A DNA stretch of 25,867 nt. It comes from a virus. Position numbers and translations under genes: made by a program. This document shows, piece by piece, positions 4,078 through 12,096 of the stretch. Within the stretch, counting starts at the first letter, position 1, and each line of letters begins with the position of its first letter. Location: IMG/VR virus record IMGVR_UViG_3300008470_000345, positions 1 through 25,867 of that record; one strand, written 5' to 3'. The notes beneath the pieces are model-generated. The model was not told the DNA's origin. It saw nothing but the letters and a program-made list of their open reading frames with translations, and searched no databases.

Positions 4078-5824
4078 GGCCGCAGGAAACGAGAAGTTTC
4101 AGCATGAACTCTGGATGATGTGCAAACGAGACATGCTGTTCTGGATTAACTTTTTCGTCCACACCTACGACCCGCGGCTCATTCCGAAGTCCACAGTGGT
4201 CCCGTTCATCACCTACCTCTTTCAAGATGTCACCATGGACGATATTTGTCAAGCCATCGATAACGGTCAGGATGAGGGTTCCGAAAAGAGCCGTGATATG
4301 GGCGCTTCGTGGATGTACCTGTTGGTTTTCCTGCATCGATGGCACTTCCGCGATTACCAGTCTTTCCGGCTTTTGAGCGAGACAGCCGACAAAGTGGACA
4401 AGTCGGACGATCCGGACAGCCTGTTCTGGAAGTTGGATTTCGTACTGAAACATGAGCCGAAGTGGATGAAACCAAAATTCAAGCGTAACTTCCTTTTGCT
4501 CAAAAACGAACACAACGAATCGACTATCACCGGTTGTACGACGACCGGCGATGCCGCCCGTGGTGGCCGCTGTACAGCTATGCTCATCGATGAAATGGCG
4601 GCAATTCGCGATGCGAACGCCTTAATGTCCTCAACTCAGCATGTAACCAGGTGCCGGCTGTTCAATTCGACCCACCAAGGCAGTGCTGGAGCCTTTTATC
4701 GCATTATGAATGATGGCCGAACTCCTAAGATGATACTGCACTGGTCGCTTCACCCGGTCAAACAGAGAGGCCTCTACTGCTTTATCGGCGGCAAGCTGAT
4801 ACAGTACGACCCGACCTACGAGGCCAAGGTGCGCCTATACGGTACCAACGAAGTAGTCGATTTCCCAAAGGAATACCCGTTCCGTGACGATGGCAAGCTC
4901 AGATCGCCGTGGTACGATTACGAATGCGACCGGGCTTCGCACCCGATGGAGATCGCTCAAGAGCTGGACATGGATCCGTTCGCTTCCGACGCGATGTTCT
5001 TCGATGGGATTCAGGTCGATTATATCAAACGAACTCATTGTCGGACCCCAAACCTTGTCGGGTATCTGGAATACGATGAAGACACGCTGGAGCCGACAGA
5101 GTTCATTGAGCAGGAGGGTGGACCGCTTCAACTGTGGATTCCGCTTGGCGCCGATGGTCGCCCAGCCAAGTCACTGTTCTGCGGTATCGGGATAGATGTA
5201 TCAGCCGGTACCGGCGCCAGTAATTCGACCGCTTCTGTCGGCGATATGTACACCCACGAAAAAATAGCCGAGTTCGTTGACCCGTGGATAAAGCCAGAAG
5301 CCTACGCCCGTTTTGTGCACGCTCTGGCTAAGTTTTTCAATAACGCATACCTTGTGTGGGATGGTGGTGGAGCTGGCGGTACCTTTGGCGATGAGCTTGT
5401 CGAAAAGGGGTACCGCAATTTTTATTATCAGCGGATGGAAGACCGTATGTTCAAGCGTGGCACCGACAAGCCAGGCTTCTTCCTGAATCCGAATCCGAAA
5501 CGCCGTCTTCTCGGCGCGTATCGCAAAGCCCTGAAAGATGAGAACTTCATCCAGCGGTCTGAGGAAGCCAATCAGGAGTGCATGAGCTATATCTTCACGA
5601 CCCGCAACACAGTCGAACATTCATCTGAGTACAATAACATCGACCCGTCTGGTGCCAAGGCTTCGCACGGCGACCGTGTGATCGCTGACGCTCTGCTGAA
5701 CCACGCTTTTGGTATGTCGAAAGGTCAGCCCATAAGCGAAAATAAAAACATAACCAACTGTTTCGCAGCGAGATCAGCCAAGCGGCATAAAAAATTAAGA
5801 ATCGGCGAACAGAATTTTTGGTAA
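3914..5824 (+). CDS. terL: Terminase large subunit (packaging ATPase and nuclease)
   Basis: About 636 residues, a normal length for TerL, the motor that pumps DNA through the portal and cuts the concatemer. The ATPase half has a Walker A-like EKSRDMGASW (4283-4312), Walker B MLIDE (4580-4594, with Asp at 4589) and a coupling motif FNSTHQG. The RNase H-like nuclease half has GIGIDVSAG (Asp at 5195), VWDGGGAGG and SHGDRVIADAL (Asp codons at 5672 and 5687), giving the expected acidic cluster. The start is uncertain. TTG 3893, ATG 3914 or 3917, and ATG 3974 are all in frame without a strong ribosome site, and all overlap the preceding ORF. Conserved-looking sequence begins about residue 20. The downstream gene follows after 28 bases. 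Confidence 0.9.
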   Translation: MMTVDRILTYLTALKPRWKTMLQVRYPYYASILKKHPEIKTRAGNIAYRKKLLSKAAGNEKFQHELWMMCKRDMLFWINFFVHTYDPRLIPKSTVVPFITYLFQDVTMDDICQAIDNGQDEGSEKSRDMGASWMYLLVFLHRWHFRDYQSFRLLSETADKVDKSDDPDSLFWKLDFVLKHEPKWMKPKFKRNFLLLKNEHNESTITGCTTTGDAARGGRCTAMLIDEMAAIRDANALMSSTQHVTRCRLFNSTHQGSAGAFYRIMNDGRTPKMILHWSLHPVKQRGLYCFIGGKLIQYDPTYEAKVRLYGTNEVVDFPKEYPFRDDGKLRSPWYDYECDRASHPMEIAQELDMDPFASDAMFFDGIQVDYIKRTHCRTPNLVGYLEYDEDTLEPTEFIEQEGGPLQLWIPLGADGRPAKSLFCGIGIDVSAGTGASNSTASVGDMYTHEKIAEFVDPWIKPEAYARFVHALAKFFNNAYLVWDGGGAGGTFGDELVEKGYRNFYYQRMEDRMFKRGTDKPGFFLNPNPKRRLLGAYRKALKDENFIQRSEEANQECMSYIFTTRNTVEHSSEYNNIDPSGAKASHGDRVIADALLNHAFGMSKGQPISENKNITNCFAARSAKRHKKLRIGEQNFW

Positions 5825-5852
5825 TATCAGCTTTTCAGTGAAAGGGTGCAAA

Positions 5853-6059
5853 ATGGACTTCGCGGAAGCGTTAAAAATGGCTAAGATGGGTAGCGAGATT
5901 GCCCGGTATAGCTGGAAGTCGAAGTTTTACCTTACTGCGGAGTATGCCAAGCATTACCCGCCATCTATTGTCGCTGTGGACGCGGTTTCGAGGAAAAGAA
6001 CCCCTTGGCAACCGACCACTGAGGACTTATTTGCAGAAGACTGGTGGATAATTCCGTAA
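5853..6059 (+). CDS. DUF2829 / Tad2-like small protein
   Basis: A 68-residue protein with the hallmarks of DUF2829: the start MDFAEALKMAKMGSEIARYS followed by W, a central strand, and the C-terminal PWQPTTEDLFAEDWWI, which matches the family pattern of PWxPSxxDLLAxDW. Some DUF2829 members are Tad2, phage proteins that bind the cyclic ADP-ribose-type signal of the Thoeris defence system and so protect the phage. Other members are uncharacterised, so anti-defence activity here is inference. AAAGGG lies about six bases before ATG 5853. An in-frame GTG at 5838 would include the ribosome site and is less likely. It lies between terL and the orphan RNA upstream of the portal gene. Confidence 0.7.
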   Translation: MDFAEALKMAKMGSEIARYSWKSKFYLTAEYAKHYPPSIVAVDAVSRKRTPWQPTTEDLFAEDWWIIP

Positions 6060-6076
6060 AAAAAATTAAAAAACCC

Positions 6077-6110
6077 TTGACAAAACCAAAATCAGTCGTA
6101 TTTTTATAGA
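6077..6110 (+). promoter_or_regulatory. Candidate promoter with perfect -35 box
   Basis: A perfect TTGACA (6077-6082) follows an A-rich stretch. The best -10-like words, TTTATA (6103-6108) and TATAGA (6105-6110), lie 20-22 bases away, longer than ideal. At the standard 17-base spacing only ATTTTT is present. It would start transcription just before the structured leader and terminator. Confidence 0.4.
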
Positions 6111-6222
6111 TTGAAAGAAGTTTTAAGGACAATCAGGTTTCGCGGCGGCTTAATTACCCGCCAAGCGATTAACGCAAAAAGCTAACGGCAATACAGGGCT
6201 GTATACTTGTATTGCCGTTTTT
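6111..6222 (+). ncRNA. Putative small or leader RNA upstream of the portal gene
   Basis: The roughly 110 bases between the TTGACA promoter candidate and a strong terminator hold no ORF but several local stems: GGCGG/CCGCC around an eight-base loop (about 6145-6165), GCG/CGC around ATTAA, then the long terminator hairpin. This is the layout of a small RNA, or of a leader whose terminator controls the portal gene. I could not match it to a known riboswitch class. Confidence 0.4.
6184..6222 (+). terminator. Intrinsic terminator upstream of the portal gene
   Basis: A perfect 12-base-pair stem, AACGGCAATACA (6184-6195) with TGTATTGCCGTT (6208-6219), a 12-base loop and a run of five T (6218-6222). 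It ends 28 bases before the portal start codon. This is one of the two strongest terminators in the window. Confidence 0.8.
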
Positions 6223-6249
6223 CTGAGCCTAAGACACAAGGGACTGTGT

Positions 6250-8247
6250 ATGGCCGAGGATAAAAATAAACTGGAGTTTAACATTGACGAACTGTCCGAG
6301 GCGGCTGGTTACAGCTTGAAACAGCTTGAGCCTTTCCGCCGTAATCGCAAGGCTGCGCTCGAGCAATATGTCGGTGCTCACTATTCGGATAACGCCGCCG
6401 CCGATAAGGTTCCAGTCAATCTTCTTGAGTTGGCTGTCAACATCTACTTACAACGCCTTGTAGCCAGTAGCCCCAAGGTTGCAATTAACACACCTATCCC
6501 ACAGCTCCGCGAAATATCGGAGCGTTTCAAACTTGCAATCAATCACCTTATCGAAGATGAAATTGACTTAGAGAAGACTCTCGAACAGGCTGTTACCAGC
6601 GCGATGTTTTCTCAGGGCATTGTCAAGGTGGCGATGAACGAGTCACAGGTTGAGTACCTTGGAGTATTGCACGATTCAGGCCAGCCGTTCGCCAGCTTCG
6701 TGACTCTTGACAACTGGATTCAGGATATGACGGCTGATGATCGTTCGCAAGGCCAGTTCGAGGCCGACCGATATGCTATGACCAAGGCTGATATTCTAAA
6801 GATGTACGAGAATCTTAACCCCGACGAGGTGGACGCAAAGAAAGATCTATTTACCCCTTACGGCAACGAGGCCCATAACCTAACTGACAATAGCGCGTCA
6901 ACTCGCACGGAGTTCGAGGAACGAGTTTCGGTATGGGATGTCTGGCTACCAAAGTACGGTATCGTCGTGACCTGTCTGGACTCAGGCGATCACGGTCAGC
7001 CATTCGGCAAGCCAATCAATATCGCTAAGTGGAATGGTGTCGAGACGGGACCATATCATCTTCTTGGCTTCGCCGATGTAGAGGCTAACACAATGCCGCT
7101 GGCTCCAATCGCTTCCATGATTGATATACATGATTTGGTCAACAGGTTATTCAGAAAGCTCGGACGGCAGGGCGAAAGGCAAAAGACTTTTGCCGCGATA
7201 CCGAGGGGAGCGAGTGCCGACGGCGAGCGTGTTCGCGATGTAAACGATGGCGACGTTCAGGAGTTTGATAGCCCCGACAAAATCCAAGAGATTAGCACGG
7301 GCGGTATCTCAGTCGAGAACCTTGCTTTCCTTTTGCAGTGCAAAGACCTGTATTCGTATCTGGCTGGAAACCTTGACACCATGGGTGGGCTTTCAGCTCA
7401 GGCAGACACCTTGGGTCAAGAAAACCTGTTGTCAGCCGGCGCGTCACAGAGAATAACCCGTATGCAGAAAAAAGTTTATAAGTTCGTCAAAGGCATTTGC
7501 ACGGCTCTTGCTTTCTATATCTGGACGGACCCGCTTATCGACATACCTGTAGTCAAGCGAGTGCCTGGCATGGATGATGTCGCTGTCCGCGATTCTTTCG
7601 GGCCGAATGACGAGCGTAACGAAAACGACTTCTTCGAGTACAATATCAAAATCGAGCCGTACTCGTTACAGCACCAAGGACCAGAACGAAAACTCCAAGC
7701 CCTGCGAACAGTCTTTACCGAAATGCTGATGCCTCTGATGCCGGTAATGGCGCAGAGTGGTATCGGGATAGACTTCGAGTATTTCTTCCGAACGATCAGC
7801 GAGCTGTCGAATGTTCCCGAACTCGACAACATACTTATATATATGGACCCGAAACACCAGCAAGGGATGGTCGGCCAACCGCCGCAAAAGGCGGCGCAAA
7901 CCAAACATACTTCTGTGAGGGTTAACCGTCCAGGTGCAACTGAAAAAGGTAAGAACCAAACACTAATGCACACTTTGCTTGGCAATAAGCAGCAGGCTTC
8001 CGAGGGAGCCGCGGCATTTAGGCCAACAGGAAAAAGGAACTTTACTATGGAAAAATGCGATGAACATTCGGGATGCATGGAAGCAATAGGGAATCTTAAA
8101 GATAGCGACAAGGAACAATGGACAGCGATCAATAAAATCAAAAACCGACCGCCAGTATGGATTACGATAGTATACACAATATCCACGGGTGTATTCACTC
8201 TCGTTATTGGTTTGCTGTTGGGATACTTAAAAGCAAAAGGAGCTTAA
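6250..8247 (+). CDS. Portal protein, fused to a C-terminal holin-like membrane segment
   Basis: A 665-residue frame. Residues 1 to about 599 are portal-like: the ring at the head vertex through which TerL pumps DNA. Support is its place after the terminases, its length, and the segment NRLFRKLGRQGERQKTFAAI, then the region with DLYSYLAGNLDTMGGLS, DTLGQENLL and QRITRMQKKVYKF, typical of a family of phage portal proteins. AAGGGA precedes the ATG. Residues 600-665 differ in type: a short charged helix, KDSDKEQWTAINKIKNRPPV, then one membrane helix and a basic tail, as in XhlA-type holin-associated proteins. An internal ATG with its own ribosome site begins that part. The fused C-terminus is unusual for a portal. 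Confidence 0.8.
   Translation: MAEDKNKLEFNIDELSEAAGYSLKQLEPFRRNRKAALEQYVGAHYSDNAAADKVPVNLLELAVNIYLQRLVASSPKVAINTPIPQLREISERFKLAINHLIEDEIDLEKTLEQAVTSAMFSQGIVKVAMNESQVEYLGVLHDSGQPFASFVTLDNWIQDMTADDRSQGQFEADRYAMTKADILKMYENLNPDEVDAKKDLFTPYGNEAHNLTDNSASTRTEFEERVSVWDVWLPKYGIVVTCLDSGDHGQPFGKPINIAKWNGVETGPYHLLGFADVEANTMPLAPIASMIDIHDLVNRLFRKLGRQGERQKTFAAIPRGASADGERVRDVNDGDVQEFDSPDKIQEISTGGISVENLAFLLQCKDLYSYLAGNLDTMGGLSAQADTLGQENLLSAGASQRITRMQKKVYKFVKGICTALAFYIWTDPLIDIPVVKRVPGMDDVAVRDSFGPNDERNENDFFEYNIKIEPYSLQHQGPERKLQALRTVFTEMLMPLMPVMAQSGIGIDFEYFFRTISELSNVPELDNILIYMDPKHQQGMVGQPPQKAAQTKHTSVRVNRPGATEKGKNQTLMHTLLGNKQQASEGAAAFRPTGKRNFTMEKCDEHSGCMEAIGNLKDSDKEQWTAINKIKNRPPVWITIVYTISTGVFTLVIGLLLGYLKAKGA
8047..8247 (+). 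CDS. In-frame internal ORF, holin/XhlA-like membrane protein
   Basis: Within the portal frame, ATG 8047 is preceded by AAAAGGAA seven bases upstream, a proper ribosome site. From it a 66-residue protein would be made: an N-terminal charged helix with Cys and His (MEKCDEHSGC), then KDSDKEQWTAINKIKNRP, then one membrane helix (about residues 41-62, WITIVYTISTGVFTLVIG...) and a basic tail. This matches the small XhlA/holin-associated proteins of many phages, which help disrupt the inner membrane at lysis. In related layouts I would expect a stop codon before it. Here none is present, so it may be produced both as a fusion tail and alone. Confidence 0.5.
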   Translation: MEKCDEHSGCMEAIGNLKDSDKEQWTAINKIKNRPPVWITIVYTISTGVFTLVIGLLLGYLKAKGA

Positions 8248-8600
8248 TGGCAGCATATTGTTACAAGTGTAATAGTTGCGGCAAGACAGCCGAGGTCATA
8301 AAGTCGATGGCTGATTCAGACAAGGACGAGAAGTGTTCAGCCTGTACGAATGTAATGGACAGAGACTTGCCGGCTGAACATGGCGGCAATCGTGACACGC
8401 CCGGCAACTGGCCGATGGAGTCTTACGCGGCTGGTGGACATCCTGACGATGCAAAGGCCAATGAAAAGATCGCGAGAGACAAAGGAGTACCGACGCATTT
8501 TTCAAAAGATGGAGACCCCATATTTACGAGCCGTTCGCACCGCAAGAAATTCTTGCAGGCGCACGAACTGATTGACCGGAACGCTGGTTATAGTGACTAA
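8247..8600 (+). CDS. FmdB-like zinc-ribbon phage protein
   Basis: A 117-residue protein whose ATG overlaps the portal stop codon (TAATG) with AAAAGGAG just upstream, so translation is probably coupled. It starts MAAYCYKCNSCGKTAEVIKS and has a second pair of cysteines in EKCSAC, giving a four-cysteine zinc ribbon of the FmdB type. After it come RDLPAEHGG, NWPMESYAAGGHPDDA and PIFTSRSHRKKF, which I recall as a conserved tail in phage proteins located near portal genes. Its role is unknown. DNA or protein contact during head assembly or late regulation are possibilities only. Confidence 0.7.
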   Translation: MAAYCYKCNSCGKTAEVIKSMADSDKDEKCSACTNVMDRDLPAEHGGNRDTPGNWPMESYAAGGHPDDAKANEKIARDKGVPTHFSKDGDPIFTSRSHRKKFLQAHELIDRNAGYSD

Positions 8601-8640
8601 GCACCGGTAAACCGATAACCCAAATCCAAGGAGAAGTACG

Positions 8641-9699
8641 ATGGTTGAAACTGACGAAAACAAAAAGATCGAGGTAGAAAAGGTTGAGCCTGGCAAAGAA
8701 GCTGGTGCCGAGGAAACGGGAAAAGTTGACGAGGAATTGCAGAAGACCACCAACTCGCTCGACGATCTGATGGATGATACCGAGACCGACGAGGAAGACG
8801 ACGAAAAAACCGAAACCGACGAAAAAACCGAAACCGACGAAAAAACCGAGGCCGAGAAAAAGGCCGATGAAGAAAAAACAGCGTCCGACAAAAAGCCGGG
8901 CGAAAAAGGCGACAAACCGACCGACGAGAAATCCGGTCAAGAAGCCGACAAGACAGCCGAAAAGGATGAGATAGATGATTCCCTTTTGGAACGAGCTGTC
9001 AAAGCGGGGATGTCGATAGCCAACGCGAAAGCGGTTGGCAAAGCGTCAGTTTTGGAGTCTGTTGTTTCCACTATGGAAGCTACCGCCAAAAAAGCTGACG
9101 GGTCGCCCGCGGAGGATAAGGGCGACAAGGAAAAAGCCGTCGAGTTTACCGACGAGCAGAAAGCAAGGCACCAAGAGCTGACTGACGATGGTTTCGACAC
9201 TAAGCTGGTCGATACTATAAAAGCTCAGGACGCAAGAATGAATGCGCTCGAGGCTGATAACAACCAGCTCAAAGAGCAAGTCAGTAGTGGCAGCAAGTCC
9301 GACGAGAAAACCGATTTTAGCGACTCCATTCGAGACTTCGATTCGCGAATTGAGGGATTGAAAGACGAGGCTACTTTCGGAAAAGGCAGTATTGATGATA
9401 TGCCAAAGGATAGCGAAGCGTATAAACAGCGTTCTGCTATCTTAGCGGAAATGGGAGCGATTGTTGCGGGAGCCAAAGCCATGAGCTTTGAAGTCCCGAA
9501 ACTTCCCGATGTTTTCGCGAAAGCCGTCTTAAATGCGACTGGCAAACCCGTGACCGCCAAGAAAGTCGAAAAGCAACTTAGCGAACGTGCTAAGGGTGCT
9601 ATCGGCAAGCCGGGCGGTGGTAAACCAAAGGCAACAACTAATGCGGCTAAGGCAGAGGCAGCTAACAAGGAAATAGACAAAGCGCTGGATGCAGAATAG
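8641..9699 (+). CDS. Acidic scaffold-like protein
   Basis: 352 residues, extremely rich in Glu, Asp, Lys and Thr, lying between the portal region and the major capsid gene where scaffolding proteins are normally found. Scaffold proteins guide procapsid assembly and then leave the shell. Residues 1-115 are low complexity, with a tandem DEKTET repeat (8800-8853). The middle and C-terminal parts are helical (LTDDGFDTKLVDTIKAQDAR, then a coiled-coil-like segment to EQVSSGSK), and the end is basic and Ala/Lys-rich (KAKGAIGKPGGGKP-like), as in many scaffold tails that bind coat protein. AAGGAG precedes the ATG. Identification rests on position and composition, not on a named domain. Confidence 0.6.
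   Translation: MVETDENKKIEVEKVEPGKEAGAEETGKVDEELQKTTNSLDDLMDDTETDEEDDEKTETDEKTETDEKTEAEKKADEEKTASDKKPGEKGDKPTDEKSGQEADKTAEKDEIDDSLLERAVKAGMSIANAKAVGKASVLESVVSTMEATAKKADGSPAEDKGDKEKAVEFTDEQKARHQELTDDGFDTKLVDTIKAQDARMNALEADNNQLKEQVSSGSKSDEKTDFSDSIRDFDSRIEGLKDEATFGKGSIDDMPKDSEAYKQRSAILAEMGAIVAGAKAMSFEVPKLPDVFAKAVLNATGKPVTAKKVEKQLSERAKGAIGKPGGGKPKATTNAAKAEAANKEIDKALDAE
8800..8853 (+). repeat. 18-base tandem repeat in the scaffold-like gene
   Basis: Two complete and one nearly complete copies of an 18-base unit encoding DEKTET lie in tandem in the acidic N-terminal half. The near-identical codons suggest recent slippage expansion. Confidence 0.75.
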
Positions 9700-9726
9700 C
9701 CGCTGTAAGTTCAGGAGAGCAGAGCA

Positions 9727-10797
9727 ATGAGTATTAAATATAACGAGATAGCAGACCTGCTGACGACCACTTATGACAAGGTAGAAATTGACATAGTTGA
9801 CTTGTCACAGGAGATGCTTGATTACATCGTGGTTCCCTACTTTATGAAGAAAAAGGGCGGCATGAGACAGATCGGCGGCGGCGTAGGTGTCGCGCAGATT
9901 CTTATGATCGAACACGGTGGCAGAAGCCGATTCGTCGGTGAGTACGACCAGGATGTGATCTTGGTTATTGACCACCTTACGAAAGCAAGGGTTGATTTCT
10001 GTCTTATGACAGACAATGTTGCTTACTCGATAGGTGAGTTGCGAGCAAACCGGGGCAAGGAGAGAATTACAAATGTAATCGCGCCTAAGAAACGGGCGAT
10101 GCAGTTGCGTGTAATCGAGACCATCGAGTATGCGTTCTTCCAGACCCCTGATGTTGACGATGACTTGACCCCGTGGGGTTTGAAGTACTGGATTGTCAAG
10201 AGTTCTGCGGCGGCTGGCTACAACGGTGGCTACCCGTCAGGCTTTACGACAATGGCAAACTTGAACTTGACGAAAGTTCCTCAGTTCAGGAACTACACTG
10301 ATAACTACACCAGCGTCACCAAGGACGACTTGATTCTCAAGATGAGACGGGCGCATCGCAGGACCAAATGGAGAACTCCTAAGAAGCAAGGTGGGTTCAC
10401 TGGCGATACTGGCCCAAGGCGTTTCATGCTTGCGAATGAAGCGACATGTGAAGAGTTCGAGAACATCGGTGAGGGTCAGAACGAGAATCTTGGCCGCGAT
10501 ATTTCGCCTTACAATGCCGGTCGCTCGGTTAATGGTGTGAGGAAGACACCGGAAGGCGAGATACTTTTCAAGAACAGCCCGTTTGTTTACGGTGAGTATC
10601 TTGACGCTGATTCGACTGACCCGATTTACGGTATTGACATGAAGTATTTCCATTGTATCACCCGCAAGGGCGACAATATGTCAATGGGTGAGTTTGGAAA
10701 AGCACCGAACCAGCACCGCGTTATCAAGGCAGACTTCGATCATGCGTACCAGTTCCTGTGCTCCAACAGACGTGCACAGTGGGTAATCAGCAAATAG
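9727..10797 (+). CDS. Major capsid protein
   Basis: 356 residues. It resembles a family of phage major capsid proteins seen in environmental phages, with the central signature WGLKYWIVKSS, YNGGYPSGFTTMA and FRNYTDNYTSVTKDDLILKM, then PRRFMLANEATCEEF, and near the end DPIYGIDMKYFHCI and APNQHRVIKADFDHAYQF. That likeness is from memory. CAGGAG precedes the ATG. It lies directly after the scaffold-like gene and before a decoration-like gene, the standard order of a head module. Such proteins form the icosahedral shell, probably with an HK97-type fold, although the fold cannot be read from sequence alone. It should be the most abundant virion protein. Confidence 0.8.
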   Translation: MSIKYNEIADLLTTTYDKVEIDIVDLSQEMLDYIVVPYFMKKKGGMRQIGGGVGVAQILMIEHGGRSRFVGEYDQDVILVIDHLTKARVDFCLMTDNVAYSIGELRANRGKERITNVIAPKKRAMQLRVIETIEYAFFQTPDVDDDLTPWGLKYWIVKSSAAAGYNGGYPSGFTTMANLNLTKVPQFRNYTDNYTSVTKDDLILKMRRAHRRTKWRTPKKQGGFTGDTGPRRFMLANEATCEEFENIGEGQNENLGRDISPYNAGRSVNGVRKTPEGEILFKNSPFVYGEYLDADSTDPIYGIDMKYFHCITRKGDNMSMGEFGKAPNQHRVIKADFDHAYQFLCSNRRAQWVISK

Positions 10798-10866
10798 TAG
10801 TACCGAGAGGGCGTACCAGTGGGTGCGTATTAAATAAATTGACAACTTCAATTTGGAGATAGAACG

Positions 10867-11997
10867 ATGATTGATTATTATCAGGGTGCGAGTTTCAAAA
10901 AAGGTATGGTGTGGTTTAGCGGTAGCGACGCTATCGCAAAAGGTCAGGGTTTATGTTTCAACCTTGACGCTTTAACCACTACGACCAAGCAGACCGCAAC
11001 CGACAAGTGGGGCGCGAGAGCGCAAAAGTATGTCCAGCTTCCAGATAGCACGAATAACTTGGCTTTTGCTGGTGTTAGCACGCAGAACTATCCTGCTCGT
11101 GCTCAAGGTCAGTTGGTAGAAATATGGTTACCTGGTGGTTGTGCTATGGTTTCACAGATTGCGGCTTCGACCATCAATTCCACGCTTCTGACGGCTATCG
11201 CTTCAGACAACGCTCAGCTTGCCGGCCTGTTCGGCAACGCAGGGTTCGAGGGCCGTGGTACGGCACTGGCTTTGCAGACAGTGGCGTTGGCAGACGGCGG
11301 CGATATTGCCGAAGTCGCGCTTGCTGGTTCAGCAACAGCCGCTTATAGTTCCGCTACCAAACTGACTACCATTAGCCTGACAGGTATTGGTACCGCGGCT
11401 GGTTACGGTGACGATGACATTACCGCGACCGATTTCGAGGTTGCTGTCCTTGGTGGAGCTGATGATACCTATGGTGGCGATGCTACACTTGGCGAACTGG
11501 CTACAATCGGTATCTATCCAGTTAAGACGGCACCGACAGCCGACACGATTACGGTCACCGGTGACACCGGCGATTGTGATCTAACTCTCGTCATGCGGAA
11601 AGTTGGCAAGACAGTCCTTGTCTATCTGTTTGACGGTGAGGAAAGTGGCTTGACCGAGTATCTCAGTCCGCAGGACGCAACATCAACTGTTAACGCTATG
11701 GTTGGCGGAGTTAGTTTCATCTGCGGTGGCTACACTATGGCGGCTGATTCAACGGACGTACTGGCCGATGGCACTCGGAACGGAATGCAAAAAGGTTTTG
11801 TTGGTTTGGGTACTCTTACTACCAAGACTTATAAGAATTCCCCGACAAGTGCAATACAGAACGATGGCGCGACAGGTTATGCAAGTGTAATAATCGACGC
11901 GGCTGACGAGTTCAGTATTTTGCAGTGGCGGTCAGCAGGTGGTATGACTACTGGTTGGTGGGTTGAGCTTGCCTCGGCTGGCGCAACAGTAGCTTAA
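10867..11997 (+). CDS. Putative capsid decoration or structural protein
   Basis: 376 residues, rich in Gly, Ala and Thr with alternating beta-type sequence and no membrane segment. The N-terminal part (GASFKKGMVWFSGSDAIAKG, then FAGVSTQNYPARAQGQLVEI) looks like capsid cement proteins that coat the shell. FEGRGTALALQT and the C-terminal GYASVIIDAADEF followed by W flank a middle stretch, about residues 145-290, that looks like an inserted beta domain. TTTGGAG precedes the ATG. It follows the capsid gene after 69 bases and is closed by a strong terminator 25 bases after its stop, so the two are probably expressed together at high level. No named domain is certain. Confidence 0.5.
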   Translation: MIDYYQGASFKKGMVWFSGSDAIAKGQGLCFNLDALTTTTKQTATDKWGARAQKYVQLPDSTNNLAFAGVSTQNYPARAQGQLVEIWLPGGCAMVSQIAASTINSTLLTAIASDNAQLAGLFGNAGFEGRGTALALQTVALADGGDIAEVALAGSATAAYSSATKLTTISLTGIGTAAGYGDDDITATDFEVAVLGGADDTYGGDATLGELATIGIYPVKTAPTADTITVTGDTGDCDLTLVMRKVGKTVLVYLFDGEESGLTEYLSPQDATSTVNAMVGGVSFICGGYTMAADSTDVLADGTRNGMQKGFVGLGTLTTKTYKNSPTSAIQNDGATGYASVIIDAADEFSILQWRSAGGMTTGWWVELASAGATVA

Positions 11998-12021
11998 TAG
12001 CGTGCGTATGGGTTTGGGTTG

Positions 12022-12055
12022 AGCTGTTCGGGGCTTCGGCCTCGGACAGCTTTTT
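12022..12055 (+). terminator. UUCG-loop intrinsic terminator after the capsid genes
   Basis: AGCTGTTCGGGGC (12022-12034) pairs with GCCTCGGACAGCT (12039-12051), 13 pairs with two G-T, around a TTCG tetraloop, followed by five T (12051-12055). It should reduce transcription into the connector and fibre genes relative to the capsid genes. Confidence 0.85.
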
Positions 12056-12096
12056 ACCAGACCCTAAAATTCAAACCTTTATTGGAGATTAGTAAG

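Noticed and set aside
6111-6222. A known riboswitch (preQ1 or cyclic-di-GMP type) suggested by CGCAAAAAGCTAACGG
   Set aside because: The words resemble parts of both classes, but the required flanking stems and order are absent. It is kept only as an unclassified RNA.
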